DNA from: Atopsyche davidsoni
Taxonomy: Eukaryota > Arthropoda > Insecta > Trichoptera > Hydrobiosidae
Length of the DNA stretch: 64,000 nt
Direction: 5' to 3'
Assembly (NCBI GenBank): GCA_022113835.1
Contig: JAILWY010000002.1
Coordinates: 7,666,501-7,730,500, forward strand
In this document: positions 39,201-54,200 of the stretch, in pieces
Layout of the letters: each line of letters begins with the position of its first letter
Numbering within the stretch: the first letter of the stretch is position 1
Position numbers and translations under genes: made by a program
The notes under the pieces: generated by a model
Told to the model about the DNA's origin: nothing
Seen by the model: only the letters and a program-made list of their open reading frames with translations
Databases searched by the model: none

Positions 39201-42200
39201 TATGGAAAATTTTTGGATGTCAATCGATAAGTCAAAATAACCACACATTAAGTCAGTTAATAATAATAAATTAAATATAGTTTATTGGTGCATTTTTGAT
39301 GCCAAGATTAACAGTGGTTGTCTATGCTTAAAAGTTTTAAATTATGTCATATTAAGGGAAATGATTATTTTTGTACGATTGAAATTTTTTTGTAAGTTCG
39401 CTCATAAGTTTATTTTGCGCCCATTCCTATTTCGCTCGTCAGTCGTGCGGTACTCGGGTTCTTTATTCCCAGGTTGAAAAAAAGTTCTTCATACAGTTTG
39501 GCGGCTGGAGGCTGCAAGTTAGGTGCATTATCAGCCGCCATGGTCCCAGGACTCGACTGCCCCTAGAGGCTCCTCCCCCGGGGCCCACCCCCGAGCTCCA
39601 TCCGCTGCAGCCTTACAAAGTTTGTGTTTCCTGACTTTTCAAATTAAAAATGTGATAATTTGAATCAATTTATCTGATTTTCTTCAATAAACTGTACGCA
39701 TTCCATAAGGATATATGTTCACGTATTATATAAGCACGCTTGTAAGATTTATCTACTAATACAAACAATACTGTTTATTTAGATTTGTTATTTGATAAAA
39801 AGTGCTTGGTAATTAATAATAATAAATTTTACATGCATTTACTTATTGCTTAGTATTTTGCGAGGGTGTATACCAAAACTTTCAATTCCCAGAGGCACAA
39901 ATTTTCCCGATTCGTCCGCGGGTCTCACCGCACGGGAGACTCAAACACGACCGAAGATACTAAATAGTATACATTATTTACGGGAAAGTTAGTATATTTA
40001 TGCAGTTCCCAGTCGCGCCTCTAGGTGTTCCATATCCGTCTCCGGAGCACCTGAAACTTCCGGGCCGGTGGAGTTCACCCCCTACCCCATCCCCGACCGC
40101 AAACTTACGTGTGTACTCCGGAGAGGTTTTTGGGGAGGACGGGATATGAGCACTGACGCCCCCGCCCAATATTCACTGCCAGAATTTATAATTGTTACCA
40201 CATTGATGTATATTAGTTTCTGGAAACTACGTAATCCAGGTATTACTTTAAATTATGACGCTATGAATTCTCGGTTATACTGATTTCGGGTTAGGGTAGT
40301 TTGTTTTTTGTCGATATTTTTGTTTCAATTTTAATGATACTTTTCCACGACATGTGATATAAATAAAAAAATGTCACTTAAATAATATAAAACAATTGAT
40401 AACACGAACCCTATTCTCAAAACCAGAAAGCTAAATAACACAATAAACACATATAAAGTAAGAAATTAATAATGGTTGCTTTTAATACGAGTTATTTTCA
40501 TACAAAAATAAAGCACTTGTGTTGGTAAAAAAAAATGTGAGAATCATAAATGAGGCTTTGATTATCTTAATGAGGTTTATTTAATACATTTTTTTTATTA
40601 AAGGTTTATTAAATAAAATTTGTATTCACGAGAACTTGTTGAAATATAAGAAACCTATTAATTTTTACTTTGCGTAATGAGAGCTTTAAATTAATATTCA
40701 CGCACGACTTGAAAAGCTGCAAATTGAAAATGTTTAAAATGAATATTAAAAATTGTGTATAAATATTTAACGGCATGCAATACTTAAAAATCTGCCAAAA
40801 TTTCACGTTTCTGAATAACTTAATTAAATTATTCATTAATCAAAAATCAATTTATTTATGTAGAGTTTATAAAATATTATACATTTAAAATTCTTTGAGC
40901 AAACTGTATTGAAATAATTGAGAAATATGTCGTATGAGTTGAATATTGTTAAAAAAATATTTATCATACGACAAGAGTTGAACAATGTAATTTAAAACAG
41001 TACAGCGTGTTACACTTTTGATGGCAAATATTTTCAACAGTCGCAAGTCAATGGGGAAAAGAAAACTGACATTGTGGCACACACGGAGGCTCAGGTGAAC
41101 TTTTCAGAGGAGAGGCATTAGTTTGGCCCGGTGAGCAGGCAGTGTAGGTATAGAGGGGCACAATAAGTGGTGCAGCCGTGCGCTGTTGGTCACATATTGG
41201 TTCTCAAGTCACCACAAAGTGATATGTAAGTCGCAGTCGCCGAGGGGGTGGCTCTTTAGGGGTGACTTGGAACGATCTCCCGGCACTTATTGAGTTCTGT
41301 CCGCAGGGCGGAGTCCCCTGCACTTCTGAGGAATATCAATTTGAGACGGTAACTTTAATTTTCATACTCAAAACTCAACTAGCTTACTACGCAAACTTAC
41401 CCCTGGAATACGTTGAATAAACATTGAGAACTACGTTTATTTTATGATTGTTTTTAAAACATGCAAAATACACTATTGATTTTTTGTGAAGACCGTCTCA
41501 CAGGAAGTACTATTATGCCTATACAGGATTGATTGATTGATAATGATTGAGTACATTTTTTCAAATATTGAATATTGATTAAAGAAACTCTTAGAAAAAT
41601 ATCACCGTGATTTGTGTTCAAATCCCGGGATCATCGGGATGTGGGTTCAAATCCCACAGAAATCACGATGATATTTTTCTAAGAGTTACTTTAATCAATT
41701 TTCAATATTTGAAAAAATGTACTTAATCATTATCAATAAATAAAACCTGTATAGGCAAATTCGTACTTCCTGTGAGACGGTCTTCACGAAAAATCAATAA
41801 TATATTTAACAAGTGCGTGTATTGGCTTAATTAAATAGACTTTAAAAATAATAATATCCAGATCGAATTTAAATGCATCACTTTGTATTTTGTGTTAAAA
41901 GTCTAGTATTGCAAGTCACACAATATTTAATTGGCATAATAAGTACGTTGTTTCATTTATAGGGTATGATTGTTAAAAATTCTTGCCTAGTACTAGTGAT
42001 TCGTTGGTATAATTGGTAATGCACCGGCCATGTAAGCTTAGGGATGTGGGTTCAAATCCCACACAAATCACGATGATATTTTTCTAAGAGTTTCTTTAAT
42101 CAATTTTCAATATTTGAAATAATGTACTTAATCATTATCATGCAAAATACGTTATTACAAAACAAACGTGGAGTCGTTTAAAATTAATTTTATATACTAG

Positions 42201-45200
42201 CACGTATTATATTAATAATAAGCAAAAGTGAATTATTCAAATGATAATTACATAAATAATATGTATTGGTATACACAAAACAATTTTTCCTTATATAACC
42301 TGTATATATGATATCATTTGATAATACTGATCCGTTACTATCCAGTATGAAGATTTGATCAGACTTCAGAGTCTGAATGCCTAAAGTTTATTGAAAATTA
42401 ATTCAGCAGTGATGATACATTTTAGATTAGCAGTTCTTGTTAAATAATTAATAGAATATGGAATGTTTTTAAACATTAAAATAAACCTTTTTTATTTAAA
42501 ATAAATGTTGGTGGCGTTGGATCGTAATAAACTTTTAAAAGTAAGTCACGTTATTTTATAAGCAGCTTATTATGTACCCCATAAGTATGAGTTTGTATAA
42601 TAAAAATGTATATTTCCATGTTAGCTCCATTTATAATACTTTCTAGAGTAAAAAGTACGCTTTTGGGACCATATTAAGTGCAAGCTTTTTTGTAAAGCAA
42701 AAATATTTAAAATGTTTACATACATACTTGTTGCAAGTCTAATATTTGTATTTAAATCTACATTCTATGTTGTTTATAAGATATATGAGAATAAACAGCA
42801 AAATAAATTAATACAGTTTATAAAAAAATAATATTTTTCAAGAAAACAATATTTTTTCACGTAGCATGTATTTTATATAAAAAATGTATCACAGTATGAT
42901 TTTATTTCTATTTCGTATATTATATTCAATCTCTTCTGATAATTTTGACTAAAAAGTTTACATAGATAAAAAAAATAATTTGTACGCTGAAAACACGGCC
43001 GGTAGGGTGAGAATTAAATTATTAGCAACATAAACAAACTAACTTACACAAATAATATTTCATCGCGGTAATATTACCATAAAGTTGCTTTTCAGCGAGG
43101 GCTTTGCGGATGTCCTTTCATTAGAGGGGGAGAGCGGGGTGTGTTTGCGCGCGGGGGCAGGTAAGCGACTCGCTCGGAAATCACCAATTACCGCCACCCC
43201 CGGCCCCTAATGGCTCCTTTTATTTCCCATGCAGGTGACACAAAAATCCCATAATTACGACCTCCCCCATTAGCCGCCGCGGGGACGCCGAGCTGCAGGC
43301 GGACCTTTGCTCCGCAAATTTTACTCTCCTCAGCGATATTTAATTTACTTAATTAATTCGCGTAAAATAAATAGAATTAATTTATTTTAAATATGCTATG
43401 AGTTTTTTTTTTATTGTGCAAATTTTACTGTCTGTGACTAATTTTTGTATTTTAAATATGTTATGCTTACGCTGTTTTTAATCTTGGCATTTCGTGTGTT
43501 AATTTAATTCCATTTTTTCTTTGATTGTATTTAATCGTAAACATTATATTTTGTAATGCTTATATTAACAAATATTAAATTATATTGGCATGTAATTTGA
43601 AAAGAAATAAATAAATATGAAAATACTTTCTTACTAGAGTGTGATAAGTTAGATTTTGCAGATGATGAATGCAGCTTCTATCTACCAAACACTATATGTT
43701 TTACACTTTTGGAATATCAACAAGCATCAATAAATTGTAATACTTATTTTTATTGTATTATTATTCAGAAAACTACGAGTATGACTAAGAATTCATCACT
43801 GAGATTAACGTGCGAATTTCTAAAACGATGATCCCGGATTGTGATTCTGTTTGTTTGATACTTTGTAGTGGCATGTAAGTCATCAAACGAATGAAGTGTG
43901 ATGACTGACAACTTATAAGGATATGTCGAACTTATAGGTAATATGTCGTTGCAGTTAGCACCTTTGTTATATCAGTAGGGAGGTTTGGTGGCGTGTTGGT
44001 AGGGTCGGTCGCTGCGGCAGTAAGGACATGTGTTTGAATTAGCAGGGTATTAGGTTTAAGCGGCCTAGACGTAATAGTGCAAGGTGTAATTGCTGAGGGT
44101 CGAGCCCCGTACGAAGCAGACAAATGGCGGTGATTAGTGGTAATTTGAAAATGGCCAGGGAAACTGTTATGGGATTTCGGGGAAATAATGGTTTTCAATA
44201 AATAACAATTTTGCGAAAATTTGCAGCTAGGGGAAAGAAAACCGTGTCTACATGCAGTTTTGCCCTGTAAATCATGGAAAAATCTGTTTTAATTAATTTT
44301 TTTATTATTTTTAGTCAATTTAAAACTAGACATATTAAAGATAAGACAATAGACACATATATTTAATATACAACGAAAGTATTCATATAACTGTACTGCG
44401 AAAGTGTTTACATTGTTCATATCGTTTACTTTTATATCATCATACAATTTATATATTTAAAATAATGGCTGTAAATCAATTATATGTTGTTGCCCGTGTT
44501 TTTTTTAATATTATTTATGTTATTAAATAAGGTTTGAGACTTTATAAAATCAAGAGTAAAGGTACTGCTTGAAACCACTCACATTATATATGTATGTGAC
44601 ACTAATCCCAGCTTCGAGGCTCTCCTATGTGGCTCGTGGTAGATCTCCCCTCTGGTCTTTATTCGTCAGGTATTATGCAATTCCCATGATTATGTCAATG
44701 CAGAGCGGTGCATTGCATAATGAAACGCTGAATAATAAACGGAGCTAATGCACTGCTCTGATGTCCTGAATTGCAATGGAGATTGTTAAATTTAACAGCC
44801 GCTGGTGCATCAAATGCACAGAATAGGGGAACATCTGCAGCGAGACGGCTCTGATATTGCAGGGCACAAGTACTATGCATCTCAGATTGGAATTGCCAAC
44901 GCAGATGGCGAGGAACTTCTCAGAATCTTACCTTATTATAAATCTGAATGTTAGAAATTTAATACCTCTGAAAAGGCAATATTTCATTAAACTATTATTA
45001 CAATAATTTTCTTGCTCTCTAAAATTCATTCTCTTAGAAGAGTACGCATTTTTGAAAAAAAAACATTAAAATTCAAACAGCAAATTTAAATTCTTGTAAA
45101 TAATAAAGCTGTTATTAAAAAAATAAGCAAGTAGATTCTAAAAAATATTTAAAAAAGATTTGTGTTTATCTTTTCAGTAATTTGAAAGTCAAGATATTAA

Positions 45201-48200
45201 ATTTTCACCAAGAGCAAAAATATATCCAATTTTTACAAGGACTTCATGAATACATTTTGCTAAACTTTGTATCTGAATTAAAATATGAATGTCAATGTTT
45301 GCAGTTATGTTAATTGGTTTACTAATGAGAAATACAACCCGTTTCATAATATTATGATGCACCCAGGTAATAGTTAATACGAACCACAGAGTTCCTACAT
45401 TTAAGTATAAGCTTTAGTCAGGTGGAAATTTTGCCTGTCCTTTGTTGTCTGACACTAGATATTTCCAGGTAGTAGGGCGGAGTAAGATTATACCTACTAT
45501 GAATACTAAGCACTTTGCAAATCCGGGAATCTTAACTGAACAGTTGCATTTTAATTAAAACCACAGTGATATTATTTGAACTAAATGTTACACTACATTT
45601 AGAGAAAATCAGATATTTAGCATACCAAAAAACGCCCAGGTAAAAGGTAGTCTTTAATTAAATGATAGTTAATTATTAATAATCGGAAGCTCCGATAAAA
45701 ATGCGTTATAATGTAAGTAATTGGTAATTTAATTACATATGAAACTACGAAAGAATTATTCGTTTTTTTTAAATGAAATCAATGGAGTTCAAATCTACAC
45801 GACTATCCCTGACAGGTGCTTAACTGGTTATAGCACCTAAAACATAGTGGAGGTGTGAGTTTGAATCCCACCGGTGTAGTGAAAAAACTCATCGAGGATA
45901 TTTCGCGTCGTTTATGTGTTAATTAATTACTTAAATATTCTGTGTTCATTAAACCTTCGCCATAAAACAGCGAATTATTTTAAAAAAATATATATACTCC
46001 GCAAGCTCAAAACGCTGATCGCTTAGTTAAATACGAAATGTTTATTTAAGAGGCAATATTAAAGGCAAGTAGTTTCGCTGCAGTCCATGGCAACGACGGA
46101 GTTGCATGTTTGATCTGCAATGAGGTCAGTGATTTCATGACACTAACGGTAAACAATAATCAAGCTCAGTACCGGAGGAAGCTATTATGTATCACAGTAA
46201 TGCTGGCATATTCCAACATCATCGGAAGACGATGGCTTCTTAGAGAAACTACAAACTGCTTGACTGCTTCAGGATGTACCATCATGAAATAAGTGGAATA
46301 CAAGCGATGAATAGCAAATTTTGTTGAATAAGTTTACATTAAAACGCAATTTTATATTCATACCAATAGCCTTACTAAAAAAGTGCATTAACTGAAAAAC
46401 AATTAATGCTTTTTTAAAGCAACGAAAGCTACTAAATAAAAACTCTGTTATAAGTTGCATGTTTGCTAAGCACTTTGTTTAAAATAGGTGGTTTGGTGAT
46501 TAAAGTTCTTTTCCTTTGCGTGTTTTTAGCTAATCTCTAACATTTCGTTTTGTACACGAATTAAACAATCCTACACAGGTTTTGTATAATTATTTGGCAT
46601 AATTATTTGGCATAACAGTTTGTTTTAACGTTTGCTTTGTTAAAATAAACTTATCAGTACAGAAGTAGCGCATTCAATCAGCATCAGCCATTTGGAAATA
46701 AATACCGGGGAGACTTATTCATGCGGGCTTTTATTTCCTCGATCGCATTTTACAGCGCTGTCGAAACATAGACGATTATTAAAAACCGATTTCAGATACG
46801 AGACTATTTCGGGGCAAATTATACCCGCATGTGAAGTTTGGGGCGTTTTTGAAAAACCCCCGCGTCCGAGCGTTTCACGGCGTGGAAAATATCACATAAA
46901 TAATAAAGCTGCAAGTAAAAGGTCCAAACATAATGGTAATTAATGGTAATAAGTACTGAGGGTGCCCCACGACGGCTTCCGTTCACAGGGGGCCTAAATA
47001 TACCACCGCATTTTATGACGTAGATTATCGTGCAATCATATTTTTTTGGTAAATAGGTGGAAGTGGCGGCCGGCGGACCGAGACTGTTGCGCTCCAGGAG
47101 GCAACGATAAATTGTAGGAATGGCGCTATAGAGCATGCTGGAATTCTGTATGGTTACTTCTTTTCAGGTACTTTACAAAAAGACTCTTTACTTAGCGTTT
47201 TGGCATTAGAATTGATTTGTTCTAGGCGTTTCCGACGGCTCAGACCGCAACGTCAGAAATTTCGATTAAAACGCAGCATAAAACACAAAAAAAAAACAAT
47301 TTATAACGTATTTAACATGATGCGTTAAAATGTGATTTTCGTTTTGTTTTTTGTACTGAGTATTTTATACAGATATGGAAATTCCACAAAATAAAGCATT
47401 TATTTCTAGGAAAACTTAAAATAGATCAAAAGAGCAAATTCCAAAAATTATATAATACACATATCGAAATTTGAAACCTAATAAAGTACTGAACAATAGG
47501 AAGGGTATTATTGATTTTAATTTTAAAATGTATTGCGTTTATAGAGGTGGTTGGAATTCGTAAAAAACGTATTCTAAATGTTTATCTTAAGTGCATTAGT
47601 CATGTGAAAAAAAATTGTTGAATTAGCGATTTAAAATTAATTAATGTTTAAAAAAGGTGGCGAAAAAAGTAATTTATTAATCAAAAGAAATATGTTGCAA
47701 TGTGTGATATTTTTTTTCTGTCACAAAACTGCAATAATCTCCCTTATAAAAAGCTGGACGGTGATATTAAATTCACTGCCACGAAAGATGCTCTACTGCT
47801 GCTGATTTTTATCCACAAAATAATTATAATATTGTTGGTAAACTTATCACGTATAACTTTATTAAATAAAAATAAATAAAATCAAACGGGTGACGAGACA
47901 ACCGAAATTTTACACTTGGGCCGTGAGAGCTCTTTTCGCATTCGAAGACAATAATTTATAGAAAAAAAGTGATACCTATTTTTTATAAAATGAATGTTGC
48001 TTGAAATTAAATATTTCTACAGAATTCGTGTGCATTTTATTTGCAAGTATAAACGATAGCACCCTTATTTTTTTCTATATTTATACCGCATTTATAAATA
48101 AAAAGTAATTAAATAAACCACATAATAACACATAGAGATTCATTCATATCTCTTGAAAAACTCTATCAGATACCAATCCGCCAAAAGCGGTATACAGCGA

Positions 48201-51200
48201 TTGTCGCGTGTCAAAGCACAAACAAAAGATCACCGCCAAAATGGCGGCCGACAGCTGTCCAGTGACGTCACCGGCCGAGGCCAGCATGGCCGCTGGGTGG
48301 CCATGTTTGCTCAGAGGCACAGCCGGCAGTCAAAGGCTGTCACCGAATTTAATAAACCCCATTGCTCCGTGCTCTATTTGTGTCTGGTATTTTTCCCCCC
48401 GAAGGAGACATTATTTTTTAATAAAGTAAAAATGCAACGCCCGCGACGCGTCTTAATTTGATTGCACTTTTTTGGTCTGGAGTTTTGCTTGATTGGACTT
48501 GGCAGCCTGCGCTGTCCGCTTGATGCCAATGCTAGAATGACCCACTGCAAGGCACGTATTCGAAACGAATTGCTATTTGCGAATTGCGAAACGATATTGT
48601 TTAGCATGTATATTAAGACATCTGAGTATCAATTCAATAGCGAGTATCTAAGGAAATTGTTGAACCAAATACATAAATATTATTATAAAAAAAATTTTTT
48701 TAAGCCTATCAATTTTTCTGAATATTTGCTTAAAACGGTTACATCGAATCTACAAAGAGTTGGAGTATACTAAAATAATACCAATACCACTCAATCTTTC
48801 GTTCATCTTAACCAGCGCAAATAATTTGAAATTTTAAGAGGGATCAAAACTATATATAAAATATCATTCTACCAAAATTATTAATAAATGTTTAAATTTA
48901 AAGCAATCGTGGTATTTGATTTATTAAATCGGTTACAAAAATTGCAGAACTCTCAACTCACGACATTGGACATTTTTATTTATGTACTTTGGATAGACAT
49001 TTTAAAATACACATTTTACTGAAAAAAGTATACTAGTTAGTAATATGGATGCCCAATAAATTGTTAACGTTCAAATTTGCAAAGTGCAAGTGTCGCAAGC
49101 GTAGCGGAAAAAATCTAGGCCCAAGAAGATCGTAACCGAAGTTGGAAGTGATTCGCCGAACTCGAGGCTAGACTAGCGGGGGTTTCCATTTATCTTCAGG
49201 ACATAAATGGCAGACCACGAAAACATCAGCGCCATTATCTTTATGCTGACACTCGGGGCTCTTTGGCTGATTGAATACAGACGCGACGGGACGGGGAGAA
49301 ATAATAAAATCGTCAATTTTTACCGCTTTTTTGTTTCCGTTTCCGCCCCAGCCGGCCCGCGGCCCTCCGCCGAGTGATTTAGTCGCCAAATAAGTTTTAT
49401 GACAGATTGCTGGGAGATTTTTTTATCACTATCAACAAAACCGCAGATTTTTTTATGCCCCTTGGTTGGATAAAGGCGAGCAAGCGCGATTGATACATAA
49501 ACTTATGATAACCTACTTAGTGGCCAAAAACAATGCGTCTTGCTGAAAGTGAACTATTTGACGTACACATTTGAGTTAGTAATCAAATAAACCACAATAA
49601 TAAAAATATTCGCGGTAAATAGTTTATTAAATATATTTAAATATGCATGAGTGTTGATGGAAAAAAAACTTTACCAAAAACATTAAAATAGATATTTATT
49701 AATTTGTATTGTTATATTTGCGCGCATTTTTGATACGACCGATGATCGATATATTTTTGTGTGAGACAATTAATAAAATCACTTTTGAAATTTTAAAATA
49801 CAGTGAAAATGTTTTCAATTCTAAAAGATGTAAATTTTCTACCTATAAACACAGCCCTGTCACAATCCAGTTTCGGAGTGATGTGCATTTTTCGTTGGAA
49901 AAAGAGGCTTTCGTCTGACAATGGGGACGCTCAATCACTGCAAATATTGATAGAGAGGAGCCCACCCTGCGGGGGGCGCGGGGGCTGGGGAGGTTTTCAG
50001 TATAATGGACTGAAGGCTTTATCAAACGAGAGGGCTGTACTCACTCGGCCGGAACACTAATGGAAAGAAGTCTCTTTTGAAGGTGTTTTAAGATGTAATC
50101 ATTTTGATAAAAACGGAGGGTTTGTACATATTAGTCAATGTAAAATGCTTTTTGCTGCACGAATAATAATTATTAAAATTTAATAATGAAATTGATTCCT
50201 TGATTCAATTGAGTGAAACCATTTCCTATCACATTTTTATAAAAGTATATTCATTATGATATTTTACTTATTTTGAAACGAAGCAATCAGCTTTGCAGTG
50301 TTTTCGTTTTACACAAAAAAATATACATAAAGATAGAATAAATTTCTATGCAGGCTTATTTCGTAACGAAGTCAAGCGTTCAGTTTTACAGCAGGCAGTT
50401 ATTGTGCGTGGATATGGAATAATTTTTACGTAAATATGAATACAAAGATGCATATAAACATCTAATACTCCAGAAGGTTTCAAAATTCATGAGGTATCTA
50501 TCAATAGCACACGAAATACCCCAAAGGCAGGCGTGCAGGTGCAGGGGTGCTGGAGCTCGCCTAGAACCCACCCCTTCCCTCGGAACAACATTTCGCAATA
50601 CTGGAAGCCCGAGTCGGCGCGTGTTCATTTTTCAAAAGTCAAAGCGCATTTCAAATATTGTTCGATTTTTGAATTCCCGCGAACAATGGCCTCCAAGATG
50701 GCGGCTGCATTTTAAGGATTTCCTTGACGCTTTGTGGACGCTTCATCTGGCAGACATCTCCCGAGTGAAACGCAATATACTGAATGCCTTCTCCATCATA
50801 TGCCTTGTGTGTTGTGTCTTTGACGACCGTTTTGTTAAAATGATGTACATATTTAGGTTTTGAAAACGTTTTCTGGTATTTATATTGAACGTTTGTTTTA
50901 CTAAAAAATGCGCTCCAAGGATTCTTGTACCACAAATAACACAATTTTTATATAAGTTTAATATTCTTTCTATTTTATGCACAGTAATATAGGATGATAA
51001 GTATTTATTTTCTTTGATTTTAAGGATACACAAATCTCTAAGCAACACAAGCGTTTTACTATAAAATAAAAAAAATATAAATTAAATATACCATACTTAT
51101 AAATAAAAAAAACACATTTATTTACTAGACAAAAATTATCTGAATATTATGATAAAAATATTTCACATTGTTGAAATCATACGAGAGAGTGAGTTTAAAT

Positions 51201-54200
51201 ATTTTCCTCATAGATATACAGATATTTTCAATTCAAAATGACAAGACAAGCCATTGAACGAGTAGCCTTTTACATTCCGCGTTAGATGGCAAGCGTTTGC
51301 TCGGAACGGAAAAATGAACCTTACAGTTGAATATATCAATATATTATCATAATTCTAAAGGATAAAATAAATTATTATTTTGAACAAAAATTAATTTGGC
51401 AGCGCTTTATAGACATTGCAGATAGCGGAAATCGTTTAATAATAATTGTAAATTAGATCCGGTGAAAGCTGTTAAAGAGACATAAAGAAGGACCCTTCCG
51501 CCATTTTTCAATATGGCGTCACCAGGAATGGATTCAGGGAGCATCATCAGTTTTTAATTACTTTCCTCAGATGGCGGAGAGGCCCTAGCCGACTGTGCAA
51601 GTGAGCTTTGTCCGTACCTCGCTAGACTCTGCGGAAACATTTGTGAAGACCTGAAATCAATACTTTTCGAGTTGATGTTATAATACAGCTGAAGAATTTA
51701 AATAAAAATATATTTTGTAAATGTCAAAAAACAATATATGTCAATTGATCGCACAATAATAAATTTAAAAAAATATTTTAATCGTATAGGTTTTTACTTG
51801 AAAAAAAGATTCTCCAATGTTTTTAAATAGGTTATGAATATCTTAATATCATATAAAACAATATTCTATCGTTAATTCTAGTATTATTTAATTAAATAGG
51901 TTCTGTTGGGTTAACGCATTGGCCGCAATGAGAAAGTATATAATACAAAGTCAAGCAGTTAAAATGATTCAGAAGGCGGAGTTTTTAATAAAGAATCGTA
52001 AAGGTGGCAGTCGGTGAGGCTGTATGGAAAACTTACCCTCCATAATAAAGGGATCGCTGTTTTTCCACAAGTTAATTTTCCCTCTTTTCCCCGCAGTCGG
52101 GGAAATAATATTTTGTCATTTGCGCGGTCTAATCATATTAATACACTGCGTTTTTTTTCCACCTCTGCCTTATGGCGTTTAATTTTTGTGTTTTTTTCCC
52201 CAGGAAGTTTTCACATAAAGAAGGGGAGGATTATGGAGATAAATATTTTTCTACACCGCTCATTTGAGCCAAAGCACACACACAAGCTTTCTTATATATT
52301 TGAAAATGTTTTAAATTATATTTGGATTGCAGACGTTTTATTTTAGACAGAACGTATAACTTTACCCAATTTCATTCCATTTAATTAACTGTTATCAGCT
52401 ATATATCTTTTACGCAATAAATTCCCTGCGAAAATGCTGAAATTATCATTAAGTATTAAATGAAAAGTTATGTCCCAAATACGAGTGTGTAAACTTACTA
52501 AAATATAACATACTTAAATAGTAAAATATATCACTGAAAATCAATTAATAATTGTTTTAAAATTAACGTAAGAAAATTATTTAAGATTGATTTTTTCTAA
52601 CGATTTATCAGAATATTATGTCTGGTTCACTGAAAATTTTCATTTCATTTTCAATTCATCAACAAAACAAAAAGTATATTTTTTATACCGTTATTCTTTT
52701 TCCATATTGTAAATTGCATTTTTATCTACATCTATTTAAATTAATGTTTACGCGAAAAATTGAAATGGAAATTGTCCCTAGAATTATTTCAATACGTATG
52801 AATAAAGTTAATTTTTCCGTTATGTGAGATCGCAGGTAGGGTTCTCCGACAATGGCTGGTCTATTATTCATTTGCTAGCGAACAGGGCCATGCGATGTGA
52901 ATTTATAACTGAAAAAGGCCCAGTTCAGCTCTTATCTTATTTCAGCAGCTTAGTTCGGCCCTGGCGGAGGTGGCTTTGGCACTCGAGTACCTTTGTCTAT
53001 GCTGAATGGAAAAAAAGCCCATTTAAACCGAAAGAATTAGCAATTATTTTGATTGTGTAATAGTAAAAGATAGTACCCACTAAAATTTGCATAATTAAAA
53101 TGAACCTTTATTTTACTGACGTTAATAAATAGGCTTTGATGCCGTGAAACGGAGATACCCAAGACTTGAGGTGGTTATTTTTGCGATTTGTAATTGAATA
53201 TTAATGCATTGCTGATGGTAATTATCGACTCGATAATCACCATCAACAGCTTAAAAATAATTAAAAACAGTTATTTTGACTCTAGTTTAATTATGTCGTG
53301 ATTATATTTATTAAGTATGTGAGCTGAGAAATAATAAATTGAAATTAAATTTAGCCTTCCTTTACGAAAGAGACGCAAAATATAATTATCGTTTTCAAGG
53401 TTTATGTTCTTCTTGAAACGTGAAAAATAATTATTAATCGATCTTTCAAGGAAACCTATTTGAATCTTGTTTGATCTTTCTATATATATAGCGAAGAAAA
53501 TACAGCAATATAGAGCGTCTTCTAATTATAAAGATGTCCCAAAATTAACGCAAGATTTGAATTTGTCGCCATTTTTGCGGTAAAGTTTTGAGAACACCAG
53601 CTGACAGTTTAGGGTTAATAAAAAGGGAGCGTTACACGATAGAACAACGTGTCTTAATTATTGAACAATATTTCAAAAATAATGAATGCGTGGTAGCATT
53701 TTAAAACTTTACTGCAAAAATGGCGAACAAATTCAAATCTTGCGTTAATTTTGGGACACCTATATAAGTGTCTTCTTGAATACTGCAAATTGAAAAGTTT
53801 GCATATTTGCATACTTTTTCTTCGTTTTTAATTCTATTCGATTCCCAGTTATTTCAAGAAATTATCATGAATAAAAAAAAAGCTTTAAATTTTCAGATAA
53901 TATTATAAACAAATGATTATGTATGATGATGTGAGATTAGTGGAAGGGGAGGGGGGAAGGGGGTGCAGGCCAGTAAAAAAATTTAAATGCCTTCACTAGA
54001 TGCATCCTTGCACATTTGAATATTGCAATAAATTACGACGAGTGTAATTGTGCATAATTAAGAGCAGTGGCGGCTCAGGACAATGCCGCCCTTCCGCGAG
54101 GTCCAGGGACGGCGGTGGTCGCAATAACATAAATAATCCAGACAAAGGGCCGGCGGGGGGCAGTCAGAATGTATCGCCGCCGGACACCCGAGCCAGGTCC

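Larger units (their letters stand above)
42140..53530. other. Large intron: AT-rich DNA with GC-rich islands, no gene seen
   Basis: Islands are at about 43090-43310, 43970-44120, 46800-47110, 48230-48350, 49150-49390, 49950-50050, 50520-50710, 51480-51640 and 52930-52990. Several contain GATGGCGG / AATGGCGG (48238, 50695, 51568), the core of Pho/YY1 sites, and TGACGTCA occurs at 48263-48270. The longest open stretches (up to about 124 codons) carry no recognisable motif. Regulatory function is an inference from composition. Confidence 0.4.

Noticed and set aside
50489..50863. 124-codon plus-strand open frame in a GC island
   Set aside because: No motif, no splice pairing, and overlapping open frames of similar length on the other strand; it reflects base composition.
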